This document shows positions 25,200 to 34,213 of a stretch of DNA of 64,000 nt, one piece after another. Position 1 is the first letter of the stretch. Each line of letters opens with the position of its first letter. Source of the DNA: Scortum barcoo (Eukaryota > Chordata > Actinopteri > Centrarchiformes > Terapontidae); NCBI GenBank assembly GCA_023238725.1, contig CM041533.1, positions 26,873,068 through 26,937,067 of the forward strand. Reading direction: 5' to 3'. The translations under genes were made by a program, and so were the position numbers. A model generated the notes under the pieces. It ran no database searches, was not told the origin of the DNA, and worked only from the letters and a program-made list of their open reading frames with translations.

Positions 25200-25367
25200 A
25201 TGCTGCACACACGCGATGATGGTAGATATATATCATACTATATGAATCAGGCGGGCGGGGAATTACCGGGGTTTATTGGATCAAGTACGCAGTATGGCCA
25301 CGGTTTGGGGGGTATATTTAGAAAGCTATTTAGAATGGCCGTACCGCTGTTAAAAAGGAATAACTGA
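25200..25367 (+). CDS. pVI-like minor virion protein, truncated 55-residue ORF
   Basis: An open frame of 55 codons (ATG 25200-25202, TGA 25365-25367). It contains YYMNQAGGELPGFIG, then YGHGLGGIFRKLFRMAVPLL. The Gly-rich stretch followed by a basic amphipathic helix resembles the N-terminal segment of Polinton pVI/pX-like proteins, which in adenovirus-type capsids are small core or membrane-active virion components. In relatives this protein is longer. Here it stops just after the helix, exactly where the major capsid reading begins, without its own first third, so the ORF end probably marks a deletion junction. It lies 26 bp after the penton-like stop. Confidence 0.65.
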   Translation: MLHTRDDGRYISYYMNQAGGELPGFIGSSTQYGHGLGGIFRKLFRMAVPLLKRNN

Positions 25368-25371
25368 ATGT

Positions 25372-26315
25372 TTGATCAACTATGGAAAAGACACTCTGGA
25401 CACACAGTTTGGCACGGCGCTGTTTTGTAAAGACACCAGCGGCCATATGAATGAGACGTCAATAGATAGGAACAACCTGGGGCCGGCGGCCAGAGGCAGA
25501 TACATGGGAAACAGCCATATTGTGGAAGTGATCACTCCAATGCATGCCGATTTGTTTTTTCAAGAAAAACTCTGAAGGGATGCTGAATGGCGTGGATATT
25601 TCTCTAAAATTTGTACGGCTCAAAAGACGAATTTGCCCTAATGACGGCTGCAAACGTGCAATACCAGGTTAAGATTGTGTTGGCCAGTTTATTTGTAAAG
25701 AAGGTGTCTGTCGCTCCATACCGTCAGGTTAGCCCACAGCAGGGCTCTACAGCACACCAACGCTAAATACGCTATAGACAGGGTGGTGTTAAAGACATTC
25801 TCCATCCCCGCCGGAACCAAGGGTGTGCAATCAGGAAAATCTCTACATAGGGCAGATTCCTAAATTTGTCATAGTCGGATTTGTGGATAATGAGGGATAT
25901 ACCAGGAGCTATACACGCAACCCCTTTAATTTTCAACACTACGACACAGAATACATGAGTATATACACCGACGGCGTGACAGCCCTTTCCCGCAAAGCCT
26001 TTTCAGCCGCTTTTTCAGAGAGGGCAGTACGCAGAGATTGTCAGCTGATACAGACTACCGGTCGCCATCTAAAGGATAGATCCCTGGCTATATTACGTGA
26101 GGATTTCGGAGCAGGATACGCTCCTGTTTTGCTTTAACTTGGAGCCGGATGAAGGGTGTTCGGGAAATGTGTCGTTGATTAAAACAGGCAACATCAGGCT
26201 GGAAGCCCGTTTCAGAGTACCGCTGCCACGCACCGTCAATCTCATTTGTTATTCTGTTTTTGATTCTGTTATTGAGGCATCAAACAAGAGACAAGTACTT
26301 TTGGGCTACTATTGA
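25372..26315 (+). pseudogene. Major capsid protein (hexon-like, double jelly roll), N-terminally deleted and frame-shifted
   Basis: Forms the main capsid shell in Polinton/adintovirus relatives. Recognisable blocks in order are INYGKDTLDTQFGTALFCKD (25375 on), DLFFQEKL (25549-25572), YQVKIVLASLFVKKVSV (about 25658-25710), VLKTFSIPAGT (about 25788-25820), NQENLYIGQIPKFVIVGFVD (25829-25888), NPFNFQHYDTEYMSIYTDGV (25919-25978), FNLEPDEGCSG (26134-26166) and GNIRLEARFRVPLPRTVNL (26188-26244), ending LLGYY. The first roughly 130 residues of the family (the start of the first jelly roll) are missing upstream of INYGKD. There are frameshifts near 25570, 25640, 25730, 25820 and 26100. The order and spacing of the remaining blocks are normal. 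Confidence 0.87.
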
Positions 26316-26325
26316 AAAAAACACT

Positions 26326-26837
26326 ATGAATACTATTAACTACAAGAAGTTAATTATTAGAAGAATTATTCAGGGTACAGATTTTCTTGTCTTACAGAGT
26401 CTTGGCCTGCGACCAGCTCCCAAAACACGTCTACAAATTTCCTGCCGTGATGATTGTAAACACACATCCCTCTGCCATGCCCGGCGAGCACTTGTTGGCT
26501 GTTTGTATCGCAAAGAACAAACGAGGATATTTATTTGACAGTTTTGGCAACTCACCTGATTGTGACAAATTTCCTGCGCAGATCATGAATTTCCTTATGA
26601 AAAACTGCACCGATGTATCCTGGGAGACAGGTTCAGAAAGAATTTGCTACAACGTGCGGTCAACACTGTGTTTTCTTGTGCTATATCCAAAAAGGAATGA
26701 CTTACACACAACTCGTAAACATGTACGGGACTAATCTAATGTGTAATGATGCAATGGTTTGTCGATTTGTCAACAAAATACGACCTGTCTCTGTATGCAG
26801 CGGATATAATTTTACATTTATACAATGTCGAAAATGA
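26326..26837 (+). pseudogene. Adenain-type cysteine protease (peptidase family C5), frame-shifted
   Basis: Virion maturation protease in adenoviruses and Polintons. The ATG at 26326 starts MNTINYKKLII. The frame changes near 26385 into YRVLACDQLP and then NTHPSAMPGEHLLAV, whose His is the expected catalytic histidine. GYLFDSFGNSPD follows with the acidic partner. The cysteine motif TTCGQHCVFL lies in another frame (from about 26655), so a second shift sits near 26590-26620. The catalytic His, acidic and Cys residues are all encoded. The size (about 170 codons) is normal for the family. An AATAAA signal at 26860 closes the plus-strand gene block. The gene directly follows the major capsid, as in other Polintons. 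Confidence 0.85.
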
Positions 26838-27349
26838 TGTTTGTAACAATGATGATTCTAAATAAAGACAGAGAACACGATTCGTTGTCACAGTCACATT
26901 TTTTTTTTCATTTACCTTTTCAACAACAACAACAACATTGGTGATTATAATACACATAAAATACATTTGTCACTGGTACATTATTTTTAGTTTGAATAAA
27001 GGAAATAAATACAAAGAGAGAGAGAGAAACAACAAGATAATCTTTTTGCCGGTGGTAGGTTAAATATAGATTAAATAAATAAATAAATAAGAAGAAAACA
27101 TTTGTACTGTCACAGACACATCATTTATTATGGAAAAACAACAACAACAAAAAAAAATCAAAAATCTAACCAAGCAGAAGAGTCTAATCTGTGTGATTTA
27201 GATCCCCTCATCTTCCGGGTCCTAAGCGGTGTGCTAAATCTACGTGAATCATTAAATGAGCATTTTCTAGAGTATAAATTCTCACGGGTCAGAAGCTCAT
27301 TTCACCGCTTGAGTCTTTACCATCATCACCACCATCACCTTTATATTGG
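26838..27349. other. AT-rich spacer between converging gene blocks
   Basis: Contains simple repeats: CAACAACAACAACAAC near 26922, GAGAGAGAGAG near 27017 and (AAAT)n near 27074. It also contains polyadenylation signals for both directions (AATAAA at 26860 for the plus strand; TTTATT near 27122 for the minus strand). No gene is recognised. Confidence 0.55.
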
Positions 27350-27998
27350 GCAATAGCCCCACGCACCAGAGTGTTGGGATAGCGGATAATGGTACATTTA
27401 AACTAGCCAGTGTTTTTAAAAACACTCCCCACCCCATGGGTGTAGACCCAAAACATTGTGGTATGCCGTAACACTTTCCAACAGATCAAACAGATGTCAA
27501 CTTTTGACCGGTTGTTTGTTAAAAACCATTTCTCCTTGATCCGTCCACGATATTACGTTTTTTGATCGGGTTATGGCGTCTAAAATGTGTTCGGCATTTT
27601 TTCCTGTTTCTCTTAGGCATGTGTTTTAAAACATCTTCAGCAACCCGGTCTTTTTTAACATTGTCATCATCACCACCACCATCCCCAGCTACAGGGGCGA
27701 GCTTGAGACCTAAAACACCTGCATCACCGCTTTCGCTCTCTGGAAGGGATAAAGTTAGCTCGCCCTTTTCATGTTCTCCCTGCTTCACCACCGCCAGATA
27801 CCGCTGCAAAACGACCGCATACTTTTTTGCTTTCTCATACACATTTGTATGAGGCTGATTCAGTATGTCCATTATCGCCTTGTCCAGCTCATTTTGCACA
27901 GCTTGCCTGATGGATCCTGTGCTTTGCTCATGCGCCTGCTGCTTCAAAAAGTCCAACTGTTGCTGAGGTACCAAAAACATTTTGTGGGCATGCTGCAT
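27350..27998 (-). pseudogene. Polinton minus-strand virion-type protein (MFLVPQQQLDxLK family), 3' part frame-shifted
   Basis: The open frame 27998-27519 (159 codons) begins MQHAHKMFLVPQQQLDFLKQ. It has a helical N-terminal half with QNELDKAIMDILNQ and YEKAKKYAVVLQRYL, then an acidic linker and a basic stretch (PKRNRKKCRTHFRR). Beyond its stop, a second frame continues to about 27350 with FLKTLASLNVPLSAIPTLW, the usual end of this family in fish Polintons. Stops and a frame change lie near 27510-27440. The family occurs widely beside the short basic ORF upstream (28032-28410), with the same order and strand. Its exact role is not known to me; a core or scaffold function is an inference. Confidence 0.65.
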
Positions 27999-28031
27999 TT
28001 ATTCTTGTTTTTTTAGTCTCTAGTTATAAGA

Positions 28032-28410
28032 CTAGTTATAAAAGGAATAGCTGCTCCTAGTAAGGGTAGTAAAAAAACCCAGACTGGTTGATGGCCGCCT
28101 TTTTTTTTTCAACAGCTTCACTTTTTTATCTGCCACTAGTCTGATGATCGTCTTCTTCTTTTTTAAATGTCTGTACTGGTTGTCAGTCAGCAGAATGTTA
28201 CCTCGCAACACATTGAGAGCTATGTCACACAGTGCATTTATAAAGTCTACGTTGGCGTTACACACAATAACCCTCTGCACACGCGGCAGCAATTTATATA
28301 ACAACTCCAACAGCGCAATCATGTCAACACAATTAATAAGACAGGCAAACTTCATCCACATTAATAACAGATCCGTCGTTAGCTTTGAAAATTGTCCTCG
28401 GTGGGGACAT
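28032..28410 (-). pseudogene. Short basic Polinton protein (helical, LxxLxKLLP...ALNVLRGN family), frame-shifted
   Basis: An ATG at 28410 opens SPPRTIFKANDGSVINVDEVCL. Its frame ends after 25 codons, and a second frame (28361-28032) carries MIALLELLYKLLP, CDIALNVLRGNILLTDNQYR and a lysine-rich tail (RLVADKKVKLLKKK). It ends near GFFTTL, where relatives have a Gly-rich membrane-active C-terminus. This domain order is a frequent companion of Polinton capsid genes and is commonly likened to small core peptides of adenovirus type. One frameshift lies near 28330 and another at the K-rich run (about 28090-28110, which includes a T9 homopolymer on the plus strand). The gene lies just upstream of the 27350-27998 gene. 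Confidence 0.65.
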
Positions 28411-28541
28411 GTTTCAGGCCAAAACTCTATTTTCAGCTGTTGTGCTTAAAATTCTGTTAAGATTGGCCAATGCCTCTGTTTGGGTTTTATTAAGTTGATC
28501 TAATCTCGCTTCCAATCTTTGTGTGTTATCACCTATATGTT

Positions 28542-29312
28542 CTAATAAACCCGTCGATTGATTCTTGCTGGTGTCAAAATCAATTGCCCTAATATTTTGT
28601 TAGTTATATCGAATTCATTGAATTTAAAATGCAGTAGTTTCAGGCAGTCGTGTCGTTTGAACCCGTTACTGTATCTTTTACTGTTTTCTAAACAGGGCTC
28701 ACTCAAATCAGAGAGCCCTGAGGAGACAGATTGTCTTAGACACACAGGTGTTGTATTAATCAGACGATGTATTTAATTTTTGTATTTCCTTAAGCGAGTC
28801 ACCACCCTGCAATACGGGCACTCTAACGTCATCATTCATACAAGAACCGGTGTGTAAAACATGCGGTTGGATTTCACCCTGACGATGAGCTTCGGTCAGC
28901 TGTCCGGTGCCTTCAGGGGAGAAAGTCTCCGCCTTCTCCCCAAGATTACGCATTGTCTCCACTAATGTTCTGAGAAGATTTTCAACTGCTACCGCAGCCT
29001 CATCCGGTACTCCCGACGGCACTCTTGTAATCTTCTTTTTTTCAGGGAAAGAGACCTTCTTTGTTTCTGTAACACTTGACCTTTTAGATTTAAAACACAC
29101 ATACATACATACGCTGGTTTTAGTATGGTTAAAAATAAATAAATAAACATCGACTATTGGCACAAAGTATCAAGCAACTTACCTGCTGAGTCAATCTCCA
29201 CCGCCTGCAGTATTCCTCTGTTCAGCCCTCTTACACCGCGCCTAGTCGGGACTAATAAAAGAATGAAAACAAAAAAAAAACACATCAGTCACTGAAAATA
29301 ACAGTAAATAGG

Positions 29313-29354
<42 letters not shown>

Positions 29355-29546
29355 TACTAACCTTCAACACCAGGAGGTGGAATGTTTTCAGAATCAGACA
29401 GGATGATAACTTTGCTGCCACCTAATAAAAGAGATACTTAAGAACATAAGAAAATACTATAAATACGGAGCAGATAGCAAAGATGGGCTGAAAAACAAGC
29501 AAAAATAAATAAAAACAGAAAAAAACTGACCATAGTAAGAGGCCAT
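28542..29546 (-). CDS. Multi-exon Polinton gene with N-terminal SUMO-interacting-type motif (last exon interrupted)
   Basis: The gene starts at the ATG at 29546. Exon 1 is 29546-29531 (donor GTCAGT), exon 2 is 29421-29362 (acceptor TTTTATTAG, donor GTTAGT), and exon 3 is 29251-29183 (acceptor TTTTATTAG, donor GTAAGT). Exon 4 starts best at 29066 (acceptor TTACAG). All junctions are phase 1 and the frame stays open across them, which is strong support for real splicing. Exon 2 encodes GSKVIILSDSENIPPPG: four aliphatic residues followed by Ser/Asp/Glu, a classic SUMO-interacting pattern. Exon 4 is Lys-, Glu- and Pro-rich (PEKKKITRVPSGVPDEAAV, ENLLRTLVETMRNLGEKAE) and stops at 28756. A second frame (28745-28542) continues with DLSEPCLENSKRYSNGFKRH, probably the same gene after a break. 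A TATA box lies upstream. The function is unknown. Confidence 0.6.
29183..29251 (-). other. Exon 3 of the spliced Polinton gene
   Basis: A 69-nt exon bounded by TTTTATTAG and GTAAGT. It is basic (PTRRGVRGLNRG) and keeps the reading phase on both sides. Confidence 0.6.
29310..29351. repeat. (TA)n microsatellite inside intron 2
   Basis: A TA run between exons 2 and 3 of the minus-strand Polinton gene. Confidence 0.9.
29362..29421 (-). other. Exon 2 of the spliced Polinton gene, carrying the VIILSDSE motif
   Basis: A 60-nt exon with canonical acceptor and donor. It joins exons 1 and 3 in phase 1. The intron on its other side has the (TA)n run. Confidence 0.65.
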
Positions 29547-29658
29547 TGTAGCTCTCCAAATAAGCAGACCAGTCAAAAAGGCTGTCGAAAAATGAGCGGC
29601 ACACGTTCTCCTCCGAAAAATACGCAGGACGAAGTGAATCTGCGTTGTAGCGCTCTGT

Positions 29659-29665
29659 CTTTATA
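29659..29665 (-). promoter_or_regulatory. TATA box (TATAAAG) for the spliced minus-strand gene
   Basis: TATAAAG on the minus strand lies 113 nt upstream of the ATG at 29546. That places initiation near 29630 and leaves an 80-90 nt leader. It is the only TATA-like site close to this start. Confidence 0.55.
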
Positions 29666-29722
29666 CACGACTAACAACAATTACTTCAAACAAAAATTTG
29701 ACATGGTAGGGGGGTCGTGATT

Positions 29723-29740
29723 GGCCTGAGGGGAATACCT
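29723..29740 (+). repeat. Internal copy of the right-TIR core
   Basis: GGCCTGAGGGGAATACCT resembles the right inverted-repeat core GCCTGAAGGGAATACCT (30351-30367) in the same orientation. It sits about 60 bp upstream of the TATA box. Confidence 0.55.
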
Positions 29741-29921
29741 GGTGAGGATTGGTCACGGGATGCGCATAGGCCTGCAAATAATAGTAGTCATTCTCGCGGA
29801 CCGCGTGATGCCGAAACATCAAACATCATGCCTTATGTGCCACAGATTCAGCCTGCTGCAGCGCCGAGAAAAAGACAACACTTATTTCAAAATCTACTTC
29901 TACTATACATACTTTTCATTT

Positions 29922-30294
29922 AACCACACAACAACTTCAGAAAAAGCCGCAAATAACAACACCAAAGCTACCATTTCTTTGTTAATCAAAGCACACACAC
30001 ACACACACATTCATTCATTAAACATTTTACATCATTGCACTTACAGAATAAATTAAATAATCCATACTCGAATTTGTAGTACACTACATTTCAATTCATT
30101 CAGTTTAACCACACAACAACTAACACCGTTTCTTTGTTAATCAAAGCACACACACACACACACATTCATCCATATAAAAACATTTAAAACACTTCATTGT
30201 ACTTACAGAATAAATTAAACAACACTACTACAATTTTTAAACGTTCTAAAGTTAAATTCATTTAACCACACACACATTCATTAATATATCTTTC
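29922..30294 (+). repeat. Subterminal tandem repeats of the Polinton (about 2.3 copies)
   Basis: Copies near 29922-30060 and 30100-30238 share TTTAACCACACAACAAC, TTTCTTTGTTAATCAAAGCA, a (CA)n run, CATTCATxCAT and ACTTACAGAATAAATTAAA in the same order. A partial third copy (TTTAACCACACACACATTC) starts near 30260. The array lies between the spliced gene's promoter and the right TIR. Confidence 0.75.
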
Positions 30295-30339
30295 TCTTAT
30301 TCTTACTATAAGAGATATCAAAGGTATCACAATGTGTCT

Positions 30340-30430
30340 TTTATTATCTTGCCTGAAGGGAATACCTTAGGCTGGGGGGGGTGGGGGGGGATAATTATTG
30401 CACGCTCAAAGGTGCCATATATATACTACT
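30340..30430 (-). repeat. Right terminal inverted repeat
   Basis: The outer 19 bp and the inner TAAGGTATTCCC block match the left end in inverted orientation. The spacer is longer than at the left because of a G-rich tract (GGGGGGGGTGGGGGGGG, 30374-30390). Confidence 0.9.
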
Positions 30431-30436
30431 CATGGT
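30431..30436. repeat. Target-site duplication, right (CATGGT)
   Basis: Identical to 21451-21456. Confidence 0.95.
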
Positions 30437-30477
30437 CCTAACTCATCCCTTCAGAAAAACTCTATGTAAACTGGTCC

Positions 30478-30960
30478 AGAACATTGCAGTGTTACATTGC
30501 AGTTGCTAATGCTTTTATCCAAATTGACTTATAAAAGTGCATTCACATATATATTTTCATTGGAATAGGTGCAGTCTGAACAGGTAGTTTTTTTTAGTCT
30601 GCGACTGAAGATGTGTAGAGTTTCTGCTGACCTGATGTTAGTGGGGAGCTCATTCACTTCCTGTGAAGTCAGGACAAACTGTTGTGATTTTGATGAGTGG
30701 CAGCTGGGCCCTCCTCCTTTCTTTTACATTGCCACATGCATATTGCCATGAATCATGGAGTCTGCAAAACAAGCAAAACAAGTCTTTGGAAGGCTGCAGA
30801 AAGTGTGCTTGAGGCTCCTTGCAAAACATTAGATACGTGGATTGTGGATCTGGAAAGCTCTAGGCACGTGTGGATGCTCCCACCCATAAAACCAAGAGTC
30901 TGAAAGTACATATACGTGCAGATTTAGCCTCAGTCCTCTGTTGTGCAGCCCACCTGAAAT
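30478..30960. repeat. Common teleost dispersed repeat
   Basis: The phrases GCTAATGCTTTTATCCAAAT, GACTTATAAAAGTGCATTC, GAAGATGTGTAGAGTTTCTG and GGGGAGCTCATTC occur in the order seen in an abundant fish repeat. The short ORFs here belong to the repeat and not to a host gene. Confidence 0.55.
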
Positions 30961-32929
30961 GCTCTCCCAAACAAATGCCTATTGGGCCTTGCTAGACCAT
31001 GAGGATGGAGGCGTTCTAAAGCTAATGTGATAATTTAATTTAGTAAGAAATCTACAACTGTCTTACCTTACTCCTGACTCCAGAGCAGCTTCTTTCCTCA
31101 GACTATGAGACTTCTCAATTCATCGTCAGCACTCCACCATAGTTTATTGTTCTGTTTTGTTTGTGTGGTTCCCGTGTGTGTGTAGCATAAAGCTTCAACT
31201 GGATTTTGTTATATAACCTTGTATAATGATAAATAAATGAATCCCTCTAATCCTTACAGATTCACTCCAGAGAGGCTCAACAGCCATCCTGACGTGTTGT
31301 CTACCAGAAAAATTCAACATGATGAAATGGGAGCTTTAAGAAAGCCCAGCATCTGCTTGACTCTAAGATGACCCCCCCACCACACACACACATACACACA
31401 CCCCTCTATCCATCCCCCACCCTACACTTATACACTCCCTTTCCCCTCAAGGGCCCCGGGGGTTTAGCTCCATATGGATCAAATCCATTAGCAGCCACTT
31501 TCAGACCCATTTATGTTAATGCTGATGTGATCAATGTTTCAGTCTGTGATTCATTTTGAATGGTTTCTTAATTAGACCTTGACCTTGGAGTCAAGTACGG
31601 TAGGGATGGAATCTGTTAAATCGGTAATGTTGTGGAATTAAAAGAGGAGGCATCAGAAGGGACCAGGCAAAGAGGCCTTTAATGGATGTCAATAATGAAA
31701 GTCTGTTATACACCATGCCATGCAGTGTAGATGTGTCCTGAAGTTGCAGTGTTTTCCTCTTCTAAATTTAAACACACACAGTTCATTGTGTGTGTTCATC
31801 ACTTACATGAGTGCTTCAGATGAACTTTTACACTACACGTATTTGTTATTTTGACATGTGTGTACATAAAACTAAAACAGAATCCTTTAATTCAAAGTGG
31901 AAGGATGAGGCTGTTTTTGTTGTAGTCGACAAATCCCATGAGAAGACCAAAATCAAGAATGTAGTTCATCTCTCAATACTTTCTTAAAACTTATTTCTTA
32001 AAACAGCTCGTCACAGTTTTTTTAATGAATGCTACACAAATGATACACACACAATACTTAGGATACATTCATTGTTAGGCTGGGTTCTTTAATCACTTTT
32101 ATTTTTGGTTCAACATTCTCATTGAATGATTTTGCGATACTGGGAGATATTGATTACACACCTTCTGTTGGTCTTTTACTAATTACTAGTGTATCCATCA
32201 CTCTTTGGTTCACCATCATTAATATTAATGTGAGGTTGTGTTGCCAAAGTGGTGAGGACCTTTTCCTAAGTTAGTTGTGTTTTGTCTGTTCACTTGGGGT
32301 CATCTTGAGTTGCTGTGCATTGAGCTCTCTTGGCCTCTGTAGGATTCATTACAGTAAAACTAAGACACTTAGAAAATATCACCATCTTTATCCTTTAATT
32401 AGTTCAATGTCAAGCACTCATCAGGTCTTCCTTTCCAAATTAACAGGCAAGAGGCTTTCTTGACAAAACATACTTAAAATACAAATACAGATGGACTATC
32501 CAAAGTTTATATAAAGGTTTTAAAACTTTTCCTGTCTCAGGTAAAATCCCAAATTAGTGCTTCTATATTATATGTTGTGAATATTTCATAGTAACCAATC
32601 AAAGGGTCAGTCAACCAAATGGATAGTTACTCTATATAATCAACATATTGTGCTGTCGACATTTTTTATCCTCCTAGAGGTAAAAAATGGGCAAAAACTG
32701 TTGACAGTCAGGTCTGAGAATTATCCACAGTGCCTGGGATATTCTCAGCTTGACGAAAATGTCATTTTTAAAACAATAAACAAACAAAAATCTTGTTCCC
32801 TTTGTTGTGTTGCAGTGGTGAGTGCCTTCAGCAAAACAGGGAACTCAGAATGTGAAGAAGAAGAGCTCATCTATGTTGTGCTTTTTTCTAAAAGACAAAT
32901 GGCCAAAAGAGAGAATATAATGTGTGACC
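30961..32929. other. Non-coding host DNA
   Basis: Includes a C- and CA-rich patch at 31370-31440. No ORF has a recognisable domain. Confidence 0.55.
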
Positions 32930-33220
32930 ACTCGAGAACAGACCTGGTGACGGGGAATACAGTGCATTGGTGCAGAAGATGAGAAGCATCGACAAGGTGA
33001 AGTATCACCAGTACTTTAGGATGCCGATCACAAAATCAGTGAGTTCTTGCGTCACACTGCCTCTCATATCGAGCACAAAAGAACACACTGGGGTCTTGTG
33101 AGAGTAGAAGAGCAAGTTACAGACTGGGATGCAGCACCATGTCACAGATTATTGCTGGGCTCTGTGGAGCAGCCTGCAGATGGAGTTAAATATAGTTGAC
33201 TTCAACAGTATAACAACTAT
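32930..33220 (+). pseudogene. Possible PIF/Harbinger transposase N-terminal remnant
   Basis: One plus frame gives EYSALVQKMRSIDKVKYHQYFRMP, which matches the shape of the segment just before the catalytic domain of PIF/Harbinger transposases (L-x-Q-E-L...Y-x-x-Y-F-R-M-x). Similarity ends there and stops follow. The neighbouring minus-strand MADF-like piece fits the two-gene structure of Harbinger elements. The call is tentative. Confidence 0.35.
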
Positions 33221-33862
33221 AAATAAACAGAATAGAACAGTAAAATGTAGTCCGCCATCCAGTCTCTTTAGGCCCTCCAATATTTTCTCCTCGGCATGTG
33301 TCCGGTGCTCTTTTTCTGTGACTTTAAAATAGTCATCAACAAGGTTGGTGATGGGGATGATGGTGCTGTGGGATTATTAGATGAGAGTCCTGACAAGGAA
33401 GAGGAGAAAACAGCAGTCTATGGGGATGGAGAGGGTTGCAACGGTTCCTCCACACCAGGCAGACGAACGTTTCCTTCTGATCAGAGAGGGACTTGTTCAG
33501 CAGGGGACCAGAGGTGGTGCAACCATTAAATAATAGCACATTTTCACTGGATCCCTCTCACTGAAACACATAATCTTAATGTATTTTAAACGTGAAGTTA
33601 ATCACCATTGGTAATACATATGTAGTAGCAAAATGCAGCATCATTTCATGCCATACTAATTGAATGTGTACACTACAGTCTGACCAGTCAGAGTCTGTAG
33701 CTATGGCCATCCACACTCAAAACAATAGACTGTGGCCTAACTGGTGGGCCACACTCAAAACTGTAAAACAATAGACTCTAGCCAAGGCTGCTAATGGCTA
33801 CTATCTTGTAAATTATTGATTGTTGCCACTCATCTTTCATAGTTTAATGATCACAGTTCCCA

Positions 33863-34213
33863 TTACTTTCTCTGGGAAGTTTGACTCTGTAGCACAATGT
33901 TTGATGAATCCAGATAGCCAACCGAGCATGGAATTAATGGAGGTATGAAAGCACTGCAGCTCCTGCCTCTCAGCTTTCTCTTGGCCTTTACAAATCCGTG
34001 CTGCAGATATTTCCACTTCTGCCTGCGTGCATTTTCTTCACTCCTGAGCATGTGTCCTATTGCCAGAAATTCAAGGCCATCTGGGTTTCTTTGTATTCTT
34101 TCAGTGAAGAATTGTATTAATGTGGATAGCAGTGGCACAACCCCCCTCAAAACAAGCTTGTACTTGTATGTTTTTGTCATTTGTATGAACCGACTCTGAA
34201 ACATTTTAATCAC
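33863..34213 (-). pseudogene. MADF/Myb-SANT-like DNA-binding domain fragment
   Basis: In the 116-codon minus frame, residues 60-88 read EENARRQKWKYLQHGFVKAK and then RKLRGRSCSAF. This is the third-helix pattern of MADF domains (C/A-x-x-x-W-K-x-L-R-D-x-F-V-x-x-x-R-K). MADF proteins accompany PIF/Harbinger transposases and bind element ends. The rest of the ORF has no clear similarity, so it is a fragment. Confidence 0.35.

Larger units (their letters stand above)
21457..30430 (+). mobile_element. Maverick/Polinton (adintovirus-like) element, 8,974 bp, polymerase-less derivative
   Basis: Both ends begin with the same 19 bases (AGTAGTATATATATGGCAC), inverted at the right, and are flanked by perfect CATGGT duplications. 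The AG...CT termini and 6-bp duplication are as known for Maverick/Polintons. Inside are integrase, penton-like minor capsid, pVI-like, hexon-like major capsid and adenain-type protease remnants on the plus strand, and three minus-strand genes converging on them. Full-length fish Polintons are generally 15-20 kb and carry a protein-primed DNA polymerase B and a packaging ATPase. I found neither, so this is an internally deleted copy. Nearly every ORF is frame-shifted. It is an endogenised virus-like element and does not look functional as written. Confidence 0.93.

Noticed and set aside
27331..27350. Polyhistidine stretch in a short plus-strand ORF
   Set aside because: It comes from a CATCACCACCATCACC simple repeat near the end of the minus-strand Polinton gene.
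21457..30430. Interpretation as an adenovirus, or as a herpesvirus-type fish transposon (Teratorn-like)
   Set aside because: The retroviral-type integrase, AG...CT termini, 6-bp duplication and penton/hexon/adenain set fit Maverick/Polinton. There are no herpesvirus genes and no piggyBac transposase.
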